Origin: JAVJSD01 sp040219575
Lineage (GTDB): Bacteria > Planctomycetota > Planctomycetia > Pirellulales > Pirellulaceae
NCBI GenBank assembly: GCA_040219575.1
Contig: JAVJSD010000008.1
Location: 27,696 to 91,695 of the forward strand
Length of the DNA stretch: 64,000 nt
Direction: 5' to 3'
The position numbers and the translations under genes are program-made. This document shows positions 37,531 to 46,816 of this stretch, piece after piece. Position 1 is the stretch's first letter. Every line of letters begins with the position of its first letter. The notes below the pieces were generated by a model, which did no database searches, had not been told where the DNA came from, and was given only the letters and a program-made list of their open reading frames with translations.

Positions 37531-37755
37531 GTGGCACTGGTGGCTTTGCCCACCAGTGCTTGCGCCGCAGTGCGATCATCCACTGGCGACCAGAATCATT
37601 CAACCGGCAAGGCGGGCTGAAACCACCGTACTCAATAGACAGAGTCCAGATAAATCGTGACGCAACGCAGCCGGCACGTTGATTGAATGACTTCCGTCGC
37701 CAGTGGCGATTCGGAGGCAGCCTCAGGCACTGGTGGGCGAAGCCACCAGTGCCAC
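37531..37755. repeat. Inverted-repeat element G (gtggcactggtggc ends)
   Basis: About 225 bp. Left end gtggcactggtggctttgcc and right end ggcgaagccaccagtgccac are complementary and each also folds on itself. Inner arms ccactggcgac (about 37580) and gtcgccagtgg (about 37696) pair too. Non-coding, MITE-like. Confidence 0.65.
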
Positions 37756-37763
37756 CCAACATC

Positions 37764-39272
37764 TTAGGGCGTAAACAATGCAGCCACGGCCCGCTTCTGC
37801 ACTTTCCCCATCGCGTTGCGGGGCAGCTCGTCGACCACCAGCAACAGCGACGGCGACTTGTACGACGCCAGCCGTTCCTTGCTCCACTCGCGCAGCGCAG
37901 CCAAGTCGAGTGACGCACCCTCCCGCAGCACAACACACGCTCCAATACGCTGGCCCCACTCCTCGTCCTCCACTCCCACCACCGCGCACTCGGCGATCGC
38001 CTCGTGCTCGCGGAGCGCCTCCTCCACCTCCAGGGCCGAGACCTTGTAGCCGCCGGTCTTGATGATGTCGACGCTGCTGCGGCCCAGGATGCGGTACACG
38101 CCGTTTTCGATCACCGTAATGTCGCCGGTGCGGAACCAGCCGTCGACGAACGCCTCGCGGGTCGCCTCGGGCTTGCCCCAATACTCGCGGAACACGGTCG
38201 GCCCGCGGACCTGCAGTTCGGCCGGTGCGTCGTTGGCCGCTGCTTGGCCCTGTTCATCGACGCGCCGCACCTCCATGCCGGGCAGCGGCGATCCCACGCT
38301 GCCCGGCACACGCTCGCCATGCAGCGGATTGGAGAGCGCCATGCCGATCTCGGTCATGCCGTAGCGCTCCAACAGCGTATGGCCGCTGATCTCGCGCCAC
38401 GTTTCCAGCGTGGAGACCGGCAGCGCGGCCGAACCGGAGACCATCAGCCGCATCGCGCGACATCCGTCCGACATCGCCTGTTGCTGCGCGGGCGAGGCCG
38501 CCTGCCAATGGGCGATCAATTTCGCGTACACGGTCGGCACCGCCATGAACAGCGTCAGGTCGCCGGCGGCGAAACGCTCCCAGATTTGTGCTGCGTCGAA
38601 CTTGGGCAGCATCTCGCAGAGGGCGCCCGACCACAGGGCGCAGGAAAGGACGTTGATGATGCCGTGCACGTGATGCAGCGGCAGCACGTGCAGAATGCGG
38701 TCGTCGGCCGTCCAGCCCCAGGCCTCGACGAGCGTTTCCACCTGCGCCTGAATCATGGCGTGCGTGGCGACCACGCCCTTGGGCTTGCTGGTGGTGCCGC
38801 TGGTGTAGAGGATCATCGCCCGCCGCTCGGAATCGACGGCCGGCAGCGACGCCTCGTTCGCCTGCTCGCTCGTTGGTTTCAGCAGGTCGTCGATCTCGTG
38901 CAGCGGCAGACCACGGCCTTCGGCCAGCGGACGCACGCGCTCCAGCAGCGCCGCATCGGCGATCACCTGCGCGGCGCCGGTGTCATCGAGCACGTACTCC
39001 AGTTCCGGCGTGGGATGCGCGAGTCCCAGCGGTACGGCGACGCCCCCGGCCCGCCACACACCCCATTGCGCGGCGACGTACGGAAAGCCGGGCGTCACCA
39101 GAAACGCGACGCGCCGCTCCTGCAAATCCTGCTCGCCGTTTAGGAGCGTCTCCGCCACCCGCTGCGATGCTTCCAGCAGATCGGCGTAGGAGTACGTTCC
39201 CGTCGGATCGACGATCGCCGTTCGCTCGGCATGCGCCGCGGCCCGAGCCACAAGCGGCAGATGTTCACTCAT
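37764..39272 (-). CDS. AMP-forming acyl-CoA synthetase (malonyl-CoA synthetase-like)
   Basis: 502 residues. The ANL-family motifs are present: phosphate loop YTSGTTSKPKGV, ALPL-type LPLHHVHG, YGMTEIG, GWFRTGD, and the hinge/lysine region KTGGYKVSALEVEEAL. LPLHHVHG and overall length favour the MatB/ACSF3 malonyl- or methylmalonyl-CoA synthetases over long-chain enzymes, but this is not certain. AGAGGAG lies six bases before the ATG at 39272, which fixes the start. The C-terminal catalytic Lys (NAMGKVQKR) is present. Confidence 0.88.
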   Translation of the reverse strand: MSEHLPLVARAAAHAERTAIVDPTGTYSYADLLEASQRVAETLLNGEQDLQERRVAFLVTPGFPYVAAQWGVWRAGGVAVPLGLAHPTPELEYVLDDTGAAQVIADAALLERVRPLAEGRGLPLHEIDDLLKPTSEQANEASLPAVDSERRAMILYTSGTTSKPKGVVATHAMIQAQVETLVEAWGWTADDRILHVLPLHHVHGIINVLSCALWSGALCEMLPKFDAAQIWERFAAGDLTLFMAVPTVYAKLIAHWQAASPAQQQAMSDGCRAMRLMVSGSAALPVSTLETWREISGHTLLERYGMTEIGMALSNPLHGERVPGSVGSPLPGMEVRRVDEQGQAAANDAPAELQVRGPTVFREYWGKPEATREAFVDGWFRTGDITVIENGVYRILGRSSVDIIKTGGYKVSALEVEEALREHEAIAECAVVGVEDEEWGQRIGACVVLREGASLDLAALREWSKERLASYKSPSLLLVVDELPRNAMGKVQKRAVAALFTP

Positions 39273-39381
39273 ACGGTTCTCCTCTGGGGAAACCGCGAAT
39301 TGTAACCGCTCAATGGTCGCTCGTCGCCGCCGCAGAGTTCGGGGCAGCATCCAAATCGTGTGTTGAAGAGACGAGCCTACA

Positions 39382-39452
39382 AGCACGCAGCGCAAGCAAG
39401 TGAGTTCTTCGGCGAGCTTTGAATCGCAACTCACTCGCTCGCGCTGCGTGCT
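39382..39452. repeat. Inverted repeat H
   Basis: Arms agcacgcagcgcaagcaagt... (39382-39406) and ...ctcgcgctgcgtgct (39428-39452), about 25 bp with two or three mismatches, 21-base loop. Confidence 0.6.
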
Positions 39453-39516
39453 GGTATCCCCATCGCCGGCGCTTGCAATGGCGGCGTCTGGACGTCATCC
39501 TGCTGGGAACGAGCAG

Positions 39517-39680
39517 AGTACGACGGACGTCCTCGTCCGTCGAACACGTGATGCGCCGGGACGACGTCTCTTTCCACACCGAACGTCGATCTTGGTCGCA
39601 TGGCGTGAGCCGTCGTCGATCTCGCCAACGACGGACAAGGATGTCCATCGTACGTACCTGTGGACGTCCGTCGTACGAAT
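39517..39680. repeat. Repeat I, copies 2 and 3
   Basis: gtacgacggacgtcctcgtc at the left and acgtccgtcgtacg at the right, with related palindromic pieces between. This resembles a degraded inverted-repeat element just upstream of the oxidoreductase start. Confidence 0.45.
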
Positions 39681-39705
39681 CCCCCATCAACGAAAATACT
39701 ATCGC

Positions 39706-40809
39706 ATGGCCAACAAATATCGTGTGGCGGTCATCGGCCGCACCGGCAAGGGGAATTACGGGCACGGGCTCGATACGGCCTGGTTCGACGTGCCGCAAAC
39801 GGAGATCGTGGCGGTGGCCGACGACGATCCGGCGGGACTCGCCGCGGCGGCGAAGAAGCTGAAGGTCGAGCGGGCCTACACCGACTATCGCAAGATGTTG
39901 GACGAGGTGAAGCCCGACATCGCGGCGGTTTGCCCGCGGTGGGTCGACCAGCATCGCGACATGACGGTGGCGGCGGCCGAGCGGGGCATTCACACGTACA
40001 TGGAGAAGCCGTTCTGCCGCACGCCGGCCGAGGCCGACGAGATCATCGCCGCCTGCCAGCGGGCGAAGGTGAAAGTCGCCGTCGCCCATCCCACCAGCTA
40101 CAGTCCCACGCTGGAGACGATACGCCAGTTGATCGCCGACGGCGCGATCGGCGAGGTGCTCGAACTGCGGGGACGCGGCAAGGAGGACCGCCGCGGCGGA
40201 GGCGAGGATCTGTGGGTGCTGGGGGCGCACGTGATGGACATGATCCTGGCGCTGGGCTACGAGCCGCAGTGGTGTTTCGCCCACGTCACGCAGGACGGCC
40301 GGCGGCTGCGCAAGGAGCACGTCGCCCAGGGGGCCGAGGGGCTGGGGCCGTTGGCCGGCGACGCGGTGCACGCCATGTACGGCCTCCGCGGCGGCGTGAA
40401 TGCGCGGTTCGACTCGGTGCGCGGCATGCAGGGCGCTCCCTCGCGCTACGGCCTGATGATCTGCGGCTCCAGGGGAATCGTCGAACTTTTAGAGGGCACA
40501 CTCCCTTCGGTGCGGATTCTACAAGACGCCAGCTGGTCCCCCGGCCGTAGTGATTCCGCCTGGAAGCCGGTCTCCTCGGCGGGCATCGACAAGCCGGAGC
40601 CGCTGACCGACGCGAAGTATCGTCGCCGGCATCAGCTGGCGATCGAGGACTTCCTGGCCAGCATCGAGAACGATCGCGAGCCGAAGTGCGGCATGCACCA
40701 GGGGCGGGAGATCGTCGAGATGATCGCCGCCGTCTTCGACTCCCAACGCCGCGGCCGCCCCGTCGCCTTCCCGCTCGAAGTCCGCCAGAACCCGCTGACG
40801 CTGCTGTAG
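39706..40809 (+). CDS. Gfo/Idh/MocA family oxidoreductase
   Basis: 367 residues. It has an N-terminal Rossmann domain (YRVAVIGRTGKGNYGHG), then the EKPFCRTPAEADEII signature with the conserved EKP, then the beta-sheet substrate domain. Such enzymes oxidise or reduce sugars or inositols with NAD(P)H and are abundant in planctomycetes. Start at 39706 (MANKYRVAV). There is no Tat signal, so it is probably cytoplasmic. Substrate unknown. Confidence 0.92.
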   Translation: MANKYRVAVIGRTGKGNYGHGLDTAWFDVPQTEIVAVADDDPAGLAAAAKKLKVERAYTDYRKMLDEVKPDIAAVCPRWVDQHRDMTVAAAERGIHTYMEKPFCRTPAEADEIIAACQRAKVKVAVAHPTSYSPTLETIRQLIADGAIGEVLELRGRGKEDRRGGGEDLWVLGAHVMDMILALGYEPQWCFAHVTQDGRRLRKEHVAQGAEGLGPLAGDAVHAMYGLRGGVNARFDSVRGMQGAPSRYGLMICGSRGIVELLEGTLPSVRILQDASWSPGRSDSAWKPVSSAGIDKPEPLTDAKYRRRHQLAIEDFLASIENDREPKCGMHQGREIVEMIAAVFDSQRRGRPVAFPLEVRQNPLTLL

Positions 40810-40813
40810 GCCT

Positions 40814-40846
40814 GCCCGTAGCCTATGCTGCCAGCATAGGTGATAT
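40814..40846. repeat. Palindromic repeat D, copy 2
   Basis: cctatgctgccagcatagg just after the oxidoreductase stop, the same design as after sucD. Confidence 0.5.
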
Positions 40847-40878
40847 ACACGGGGCTCCCTAATTCCACAGTCGTTGCG

Positions 40879-41880
40879 ATGCATGTTTATGAGTTTCACA
40901 ACCAGCGCTCGAAAAGGTTCTGGCAGATCGCCGTCCACGGCGCCAGCCACACCGTGCAGTACGGTCGCATCGGCGGCGCAGGGCGGGCGACGACGAAGGA
41001 CTTCAAATCACCGGAGGCGGCGAGAAACAACGCTGAGAAGTTGGTCTCGGCGAAGTTGAATCAGGGTTACGCTGAACTCTCGAGGAAGGGTAAGCTCGAT
41101 ATCGAACCGATCTACCTGGTCAGCAACAAGACGCTCCCCGTGGCCCCGGCGGAGATTGACGCCCTCGAACACGCAATCGGCTCGTTGCCCTGCGGCTACC
41201 GGGAATTCCTCCATCGATGCGGAGAGCGGGGTTCTCTCTGCGATGACATCACGATCTATCCGCCGCAAGCGATCCTGGAAAGCGTTGAGGCGAAGCGGCA
41301 GTACATGACGTTCTCGCATTGCGTGGCAGCGACGAAGGATCGGAAAGGATTACAGAAAGCCGACTTCGACGACATCTGGATATTCGGCGGCGACGGACTC
41401 GGAAACAATTACTGCTACTTTCCCCAGCATCCCGGATCACTGTTCAACTTGCTGCACGCGGGGACCCGGGTTGTCCGGCATGACCGTGCGTTCGGCGAAG
41501 TGAGCCAATTCTTCTATTACGGGCGAATTCGTCACCCGTTTCCATTTTTCACTCCGCGAGATGATCGCACGACACGCTCCATTAGAAGCTTCAGGTTGAA
41601 CACTTCGTTGCAGACCCTCGAAATCGCAAAATTCATCGAGCAGTATTGGCAGGAGCAAGGCGAGAACGTGAAGCTGGTTCAAATGCCGCCGCAACAGAAA
41701 GGCGATGACTCGAATGATGTGTATGTGTTCGTGAAGTGCATCGGCGCAGCATTCAACGTGTGTCGCGATGAGCAGAATCACCCGGGACAGGTGCTGGGCG
41801 GCGTCGACAGCGACAAGGAGCATCGTTTCGCGGCGCGAAAGTGCCTCAACGCGCTGGAAAAGGCGGTATCGAAGAGTTAA
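40879..41880 (+). CDS. WGR-domain protein with SMI1/KNR4-like region
   Basis: 333 residues from MHVYEFHNQRSKRFWQI. Residues 1-75 are a WGR domain (VQYGRIGGAGRATTKDF), known from PARPs and bacterial DNA/RNA-associated proteins. Residues about 90-260 resemble the SMI1/KNR4 fold (LPCGYREFLHRCGERG and FGGDGLGNNYCYF), often found in immunity or regulatory proteins. The combination is unusual. Codons look less GC-biased than in neighbouring genes, hinting at recent arrival. Function unknown. Confidence 0.75.
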   Translation: MHVYEFHNQRSKRFWQIAVHGASHTVQYGRIGGAGRATTKDFKSPEAARNNAEKLVSAKLNQGYAELSRKGKLDIEPIYLVSNKTLPVAPAEIDALEHAIGSLPCGYREFLHRCGERGSLCDDITIYPPQAILESVEAKRQYMTFSHCVAATKDRKGLQKADFDDIWIFGGDGLGNNYCYFPQHPGSLFNLLHAGTRVVRHDRAFGEVSQFFYYGRIRHPFPFFTPRDDRTTRSIRSFRLNTSLQTLEIAKFIEQYWQEQGENVKLVQMPPQQKGDDSNDVYVFVKCIGAAFNVCRDEQNHPGQVLGGVDSDKEHRFAARKCLNALEKAVSKS

Positions 41881-42046
41881 CCGCTGCCCTTGCAACTGTC
41901 TCGCGAAAGGGAACAGAGGCCGCACCGACGACAGGGAGACTTAGCATCGAGGAAACAACTGTCCGGATTCGCCGTTGTGTCCCTGCGATTTCCGATGGAG
42001 ACAGGGCGACATCGGACAGGGAAAGACCGCACGATGCTTAGCGCCA

Positions 42047-42095
42047 GACGCTGGCAGCATCCGCTACGAACCCGTAGGCCTAGGCCTACGGGTGC
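42047..42095. repeat. Repeat D-like palindromes
   Basis: gacgctggcagcatccgcta followed by the palindrome cccgtaggcctaggcctacggg, just downstream of the coiled-coil gene (minus strand). Confidence 0.5.
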
Positions 42096-42098
42096 GAC

Positions 42099-43376
42099 TT
42101 ACTTGAACCAGTCGAGCACGCGGAGCTTTTCGGTCTCCAGCGGGAACTCGTCGTAGGTGGTGAAGGCGGCGAGTTCGACGTCGAGCAGCCGCACCGAGCG
42201 GGCGATCACCGGCGTGGTCTTGCTCCCCTTGCGCTCCTGCACGTCGAGTCGTTTTTCGCGTTTGTCGAGTTCGCCCAGCTCCTTCTGGATCGAGGCGATT
42301 TCCGACGCCGCGGCGGCTTGCGACTGGCCCAACTGCCGCCGCATCGCGGCACGTTGCTGGTTGATCAGAAACGCGCGGCGCTCCAGCAGCGTGAGTTGCG
42401 CATCGTAGCGCGCGGCGATCGCGTTGAAGTTGCTTACCTGAAAGCCGATTTGACTTCGGGCCACCGGGTCGCGCTCGTTGTTCATCGCCAACTGCGCGCT
42501 GTTCAGGTTCCCGACCGCGGCGGAGAGCTGCCGACGGACCAGCAGCGCCTGGGTCTGAATCTGGTTCAACTGCGCCAAGAGCGGACGCTCGTCCTCGGCC
42601 AGATCGTCGAGCCGCTGCTTGGCGTCGTCGCGCAACTTCTTCTCATCCTCGCGAAGCGATTCGCGTTTGGGATCCAGTCCGTTCTTTTCCTCCGCCAGGT
42701 CGGCCAACAGTCGCTGCTGCTCCTTCTCGGCGGCTTCCTTTTCCGCGGCCAGCGTGTCTTCTTTCTCCAGCGTCAGCGCCGAGAAGATCTCGCGGACGCG
42801 GCGGCGACCTTGATCGAACGCGGTCGCCCGGGGTTCGCCGATTCGCGCCAGGATCTTCTCCTTGGCGGCCTCGACCAGATCGGCCGAGACGTCGCTCTCG
42901 ACCGGCCCCTGCAGGTAGCCGATCATACGGCCCAAAAAGACCGCCTCCTCACGCCTCGGTTGGCCTTCCGGCGTGGCGGGGGGAAAAAGTTCGCTCATGC
43001 GGTCCATGCCGGACAGCGCCGAGACGTAGTCCTTGGTCAACATGTCGAGGCGGATGCTCGTCGTCCATAGATCGATGTCGTCGTCCTTGGCGGCCAGGAT
43101 TTGCTTCATCCGCCGCACGGCGTCCGGGTAGCGCCGCTGTTTGGCCAACACCAGCACATAGGCATAGCCGCCGCGCATGTCGCCGGGGAAGAGTTCGTCG
43201 ATTTTCCCCGCCACCTGCGCCGCATCTTCGCGGGACTTGATCGACGTGTCCCAGCCCACTTCGAACAATTTCTGCACGCCGCGGCCCAACAAGGCGTCGT
43301 CGGCGGCATGCAGCGCGGGCGCGAAGGCAAAAACGAAGATTGCCAATAGGAGCGCAGTAAAGGCGCGAGCGGGCAT
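42099..43376 (-). CDS. Secreted TPR-like / coiled-coil protein
   Basis: 425 residues. Signal peptide (about 1-24, ending ALHAAD) from the ATG at 43376. Residues about 30-130 are helical, TPR-like (YAYVLVLAKQRRYPDAVRRMKQ). Residues about 200-370 are long coiled coil (AAEKEAAEKEQQRLLADLAE, EIASIQKELGELDKREKRL). Family not recognised. Probably a periplasmic structural or scaffold protein. Confidence 0.75.
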   Translation of the reverse strand: MPARAFTALLLAIFVFAFAPALHAADDALLGRGVQKLFEVGWDTSIKSREDAAQVAGKIDELFPGDMRGGYAYVLVLAKQRRYPDAVRRMKQILAAKDDDIDLWTTSIRLDMLTKDYVSALSGMDRMSELFPPATPEGQPRREEAVFLGRMIGYLQGPVESDVSADLVEAAKEKILARIGEPRATAFDQGRRRVREIFSALTLEKEDTLAAEKEAAEKEQQRLLADLAEEKNGLDPKRESLREDEKKLRDDAKQRLDDLAEDERPLLAQLNQIQTQALLVRRQLSAAVGNLNSAQLAMNNERDPVARSQIGFQVSNFNAIAARYDAQLTLLERRAFLINQQRAAMRRQLGQSQAAAASEIASIQKELGELDKREKRLDVQERKGSKTTPVIARSVRLLDVELAAFTTYDEFPLETEKLRVLDWFK

Positions 43377-43534
43377 CGAGATGGTTCCGAGATCAAGGAT
43401 CGAAGCGCGTCTGCCGACCCCTCCATGGTAGTCTCGGCCTGGCACAAAGGCAAGGAAGATAAACCACGCAGCCGTAGCGGTTTGCGCAGAATGCGACAGG
43501 CGTGATCGCCGCTCGCCGCGATTTTGGAAAGTCG

Positions 43535-43565
43535 TTGACTCGGAATTCGCAAGAAGTGGTAGACT
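43535..43565 (+). promoter_or_regulatory. Candidate promoter of the gene at 43625
   Basis: TTGACT (43535-43540) and TAGACT (43560-43565), 19-base spacer, 60 bases before the start codon. Confidence 0.35.
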
Positions 43566-43624
43566 GACGGAACTGCGGTGGTTTCGTCGAATCCCACGGG
43601 CTTTGCGATTGCGAGGGTTTTGTC

Positions 43625-44308
43625 ATGCAGCTGGAAGCAATCATCCAACGGCGGACCGACGCGGCCCGCGAGTTCGACGCCCACGAGCGACGGGCCGACG
43701 GGGAGCATCTCGTTTCGAGCCTCAGTCATGGACTCAGTCTGCTCCGCGATCAGTCGTACACCCGCTTCGATCAGGATGTGTGCGAGCACTTCGGCGTTGA
43801 CTCGGTGCAGATTCCGGTTTCGATCAAGGACATGGAAACCAAGGCCAAGATCGAAATCGAATTGTTCCTGGCGGCCGCCGCGGTCAGCGCCGCCGTGCGG
43901 CGCCGCTATGTCGCCGATCGGGACTGGTTCGGTCAATGGTTGCTGCATCTCCGCCTGGGAGATGTAGCGGAGAAACAGTACTCGGTGGAGCGAATGGCCA
44001 AGTACTTGGCCTACGACGACGAAGATCGCCGGCTCTCGTTCTCGAATGTTCTGAGCCGCACCTTGCCTTCCGCCCACCGAGCGCCGCTGGTGCTGTTTCA
44101 ACTTCTCCCCCACGCGGTGACGATCGTCGTCGCCACCGCTTTCGGCGATTCTCTGACCGCCGCCGAGGCCCGCAATCGGCAGATTTCGCACTTGCCGAGC
44201 ATCTCCGAATGCCATGAATGCCACGGCCGCCCGCTCGACAACGGCGAACGTTGCAACGTCTGCCACAATCCCGTCTGGTCGTACGAATGGCTGACGGAAA
44301 CGGGCTGA
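43625..44308 (+). CDS. Unknown protein with C-terminal zinc ribbon
   Basis: 227 residues, helical, cytoplasmic. Its last 35 residues hold CHECHGRPLDNGERCNVC, a zinc ribbon. GAGGG lies upstream of the ATG. I do not recognise the rest; KDMETKAKIEIELFLAAAAV is a typical stretch. Confidence 0.7.
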   Translation: MQLEAIIQRRTDAAREFDAHERRADGEHLVSSLSHGLSLLRDQSYTRFDQDVCEHFGVDSVQIPVSIKDMETKAKIEIELFLAAAAVSAAVRRRYVADRDWFGQWLLHLRLGDVAEKQYSVERMAKYLAYDDEDRRLSFSNVLSRTLPSAHRAPLVLFQLLPHAVTIVVATAFGDSLTAAEARNRQISHLPSISECHECHGRPLDNGERCNVCHNPVWSYEWLTETG

Positions 44309-44515
44309 CGATCGACTTGCAAAGGCGGCCGGTTTGCAAGGGCGAACGGCTTGCAAAGGCCATGACGCCCGCGAACGATGGGGGCGTTTGATCGACGCTT
44401 TGCCGATCGCATTGAATTCACGTTGTCGGCGAGAGTACGATGGCCTTCATCTGCCGGAGGTTCGAGCGAAACTCCGGGCTGGTTCTCTCCCGACTTTCGC
44501 CTGCGCAGCTTCGCC

Positions 44516-45517
44516 ATGCCTTCTTCCCACGCCCAACCCGGCCAGGGGCCGCTGTTCGCATCGCCCGATCCCGACGTCGCCCGACGTGCATTCCGCGAGA
44601 AGTCGAAGGGCCTGGTCGACAAGGTGATGTCGGTCGAGGAGGCGGTGCGGCGATTCGTACGCGACGGCGACTACCTGGCGTCAGGCGGATTCGGCGGCGA
44701 CCGCATCGCCACCGCCTTGCTGCACGAGATCGTGCGGCAGAAGAAACAGAATCTGGGCTTCGCCGGGCACACCGCCACCCACGACTTTCAGATTCTGTGC
44801 GCTGGCAATCAAACCGGACGCGGAAAGCTGTTGGCGCGCTGCGACGTGGCCTACATCGTCGGGCTCGAAGCGCGAGGGCTTTCGCCGCACGCCCGACGCA
44901 TCGCCGAGTCGGGCGACATTGAACTTTGCGAGTGGACGAACTACGCGTTGGCTGTGCGCTTCGAGGCGGCGGCCAAAGGCGTGTCCTTTCTGCCGTTGCG
45001 TTCGATGGCCGGCACCGACACGTACGCCCACAGCGCCGCTCGGCCGATCGTCTGCCCCTTCACGGGAACCTTGATGACGGCCGTACCCGCGCTGTGGCCC
45101 GACGTCGCGGTGATCCACGTTCATGAGGCCGACAGCTTCGGCAACTGCCGCATTCGCGGCACGTCGGTCTCCGACTGGCATGTGGCGCGGGCCGCCAAGA
45201 AGTTGATCGTCAGTTGCGAGCGATTGATCTCCAACGACGAGATCCGCCGTGAACCTTCGCATACGACGATTCCGTTCTATTGTGTCGACGCGGTTTGTGA
45301 AGTTCCTTTCGGCTCGTATCCGGGCAATATGCCGTACGAGTATTTCTCCGACGAGACGCACCTACGGCAGTGGCTGACCGTGGAGCGCGACGTCCAGCAG
45401 CACCTGGCGTTCCTGCAAACGCACCTGTTCGAGGTGGGCGACTTTGCGGAGTATCTCGAGCAATGCGGCGGAAACGCACGGATGGCGGAGTTGCGTCGCG
45501 AAGAACTCGAGCCATGA
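44516..45517 (+). CDS. CoA-transferase family I, alpha-subunit-type protein
   Basis: 333 residues from MPSSHAQPGQ. Residues from about 35 match the A subunit of glutaconate/3-oxoacid CoA-transferases (VMSVEEAVRRFVRDGDYLASGGFGG, then DVAVIHVHEADSFGNCRI). No B subunit, which carries the catalytic Glu, is found next to it, so either the partner is elsewhere or the protein has another role. Single gene. Confidence 0.8.
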   Translation: MPSSHAQPGQGPLFASPDPDVARRAFREKSKGLVDKVMSVEEAVRRFVRDGDYLASGGFGGDRIATALLHEIVRQKKQNLGFAGHTATHDFQILCAGNQTGRGKLLARCDVAYIVGLEARGLSPHARRIAESGDIELCEWTNYALAVRFEAAAKGVSFLPLRSMAGTDTYAHSAARPIVCPFTGTLMTAVPALWPDVAVIHVHEADSFGNCRIRGTSVSDWHVARAAKKLIVSCERLISNDEIRREPSHTTIPFYCVDAVCEVPFGSYPGNMPYEYFSDETHLRQWLTVERDVQQHLAFLQTHLFEVGDFAEYLEQCGGNARMAELRREELEP

Positions 45518-45846
45518 TCCGGGCCGGCGTTTCGCTCCGGTCGTCGCAAGTTTTGCGTGCACACCAGGTTCGTTTGGCGGGGCTTGCCATGCCGATTTCG
45601 ATCGTGGTACGCCGTCGCCTACAGTACTCCCTTGCATACTCCCTTGCTGGCGCAACGGGCTCGACGCGTGCACTCGAGCCCGTTGCGCCAGCAAGGGAGC
45701 GTGGGAGCCGACGCGGGAGATTCAGGACTCCACGCAGGACGCCAGCCGCCGGCGATGGACGGCCGGCACTTGCTGCCGATCGGTAGAGTCCCTACAATCC
45801 CTAGCAGGCAAAGAACTTACACCGATCTGGGAGGCTCCCGACCAAA
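45518..45846. other. Intergenic region with a strong hairpin repeat
   Basis: About 330 bases with no gene. It contains the perfect inverted repeat J (45639-45699) and, just before it, shorter copies of the flanking motif tactcccttgc. Confidence 0.5.
45639..45699. repeat. Perfect 26-bp inverted repeat J
   Basis: Arms ctcccttgctggcgcaacgg... (45639-45664) and ...ccgttgcgccagcaagggag (45674-45699), exactly complementary, 9-base loop. It is the strongest hairpin noted in the window and has no T-run. Confidence 0.8.
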
Positions 45847-46791
45847 GTGGCCAGGAAGGTAATCATCGATTGTGACCCGGGCATCGACGACGCCGTCGCC
45901 CTGTGTCTGGCGCTGTTCGATCCGCGGTTGGAAGTGGTGGCGGTCACGCCGGTCGGCGGCAACGTCCACCACGAGCAGGCCAGCCGCAATGTGCAGTCGA
46001 TCATCGACCAACTCGACCCGCCGCGTTTTCCCCGGATGGGCACGGCCAGCCTGCCCGAATTCGGTTCGGTGGCCGATCGCCGCAATATGAACGGCGAGGA
46101 TGGACTCGGCAACGCCGGCTTCGCGGTGGCCCAACTGCATCAGCAGCACCCCTCGCCGAAGATCATTTGCGATGAAGTCCGCTCGGCGCCCGAGCAGGTG
46201 ACGATCATCTGCCTGGGGCCGTTGACAAACATCGCCCAGGCCTTTCGCCGCGATCCGGAACTCGCGACGCTGGTGGATCGGATCATCATGACCGGCGGGG
46301 CCGTCAACGGCATCGGCAACGTGACGCCCTCGGCCGAATTCAACATCTACTGCGACCCTTCGAGCGCCCGCGAGGTGTTCCGCTCCAAGACCACCAAGAC
46401 GCTGATCCCGCTCGACATCACCGAGCAGGTGTCGCTGACATTGGACATCGTCGAGGAATTGCCCGACGAAGAGACGCGCGCCGGCTCGCTGCTGCATCGC
46501 ATGCTGCCGTTCGCGTTTCGCGCGTTCCATCAGCGATTGGGCATGGAGAGCATCTTCCTGCACGACGTGGTGGGATTGCTGGCCGCCGTGCAGCCCGAGT
46601 TGTTCGAGACGGTCGAGATGGCCGGCGACGTGGAGACGCTGGGCGAATTGACGACCGGCGCCACGGTCTTCGACCGTCGCCGCAACAGCCAGTGGCGATC
46701 GAACATGGAGGTGGCGGTGAACGTGAACGTGCCGGCGGTGATTGATTGCATCATTCGCGGCCTGCGCTACGCGGGCTCGGCTTCCAAGTAG
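45847..46791 (+). CDS. Inosine-uridine-type nucleoside hydrolase
   Basis: 314 residues from GTG (MARKVIIDCDPGIDDA). DCDPGIDDA (8-16) is the calcium- and ribose-binding signature of IUNH enzymes, which split nucleosides into base and ribose. Later ICLGPLTNIA, IMTGGAV and AEFNIYCDP complete the active site. Purine or pyrimidine preference cannot be told. The start codon is 329 bases after the CoA-transferase gene. Confidence 0.93.
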   Translation: MARKVIIDCDPGIDDAVALCLALFDPRLEVVAVTPVGGNVHHEQASRNVQSIIDQLDPPRFPRMGTASLPEFGSVADRRNMNGEDGLGNAGFAVAQLHQQHPSPKIICDEVRSAPEQVTIICLGPLTNIAQAFRRDPELATLVDRIIMTGGAVNGIGNVTPSAEFNIYCDPSSAREVFRSKTTKTLIPLDITEQVSLTLDIVEELPDEETRAGSLLHRMLPFAFRAFHQRLGMESIFLHDVVGLLAAVQPELFETVEMAGDVETLGELTTGATVFDRRRNSQWRSNMEVAVNVNVPAVIDCIIRGLRYAGSASK

Positions 46792-46816
46792 GTTCCCCGT
46801 CGAATTAGGCGTCGCC

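Larger units (their letters stand above)
39273..39705. other. Repeat-rich intergenic region
   Basis: About 430 bases between divergent genes. It contains inverted repeat H (39382-39452) and two repeat-I-like palindromes (about 39517-39545 and 39605-39680). No gene seen. Confidence 0.5.
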
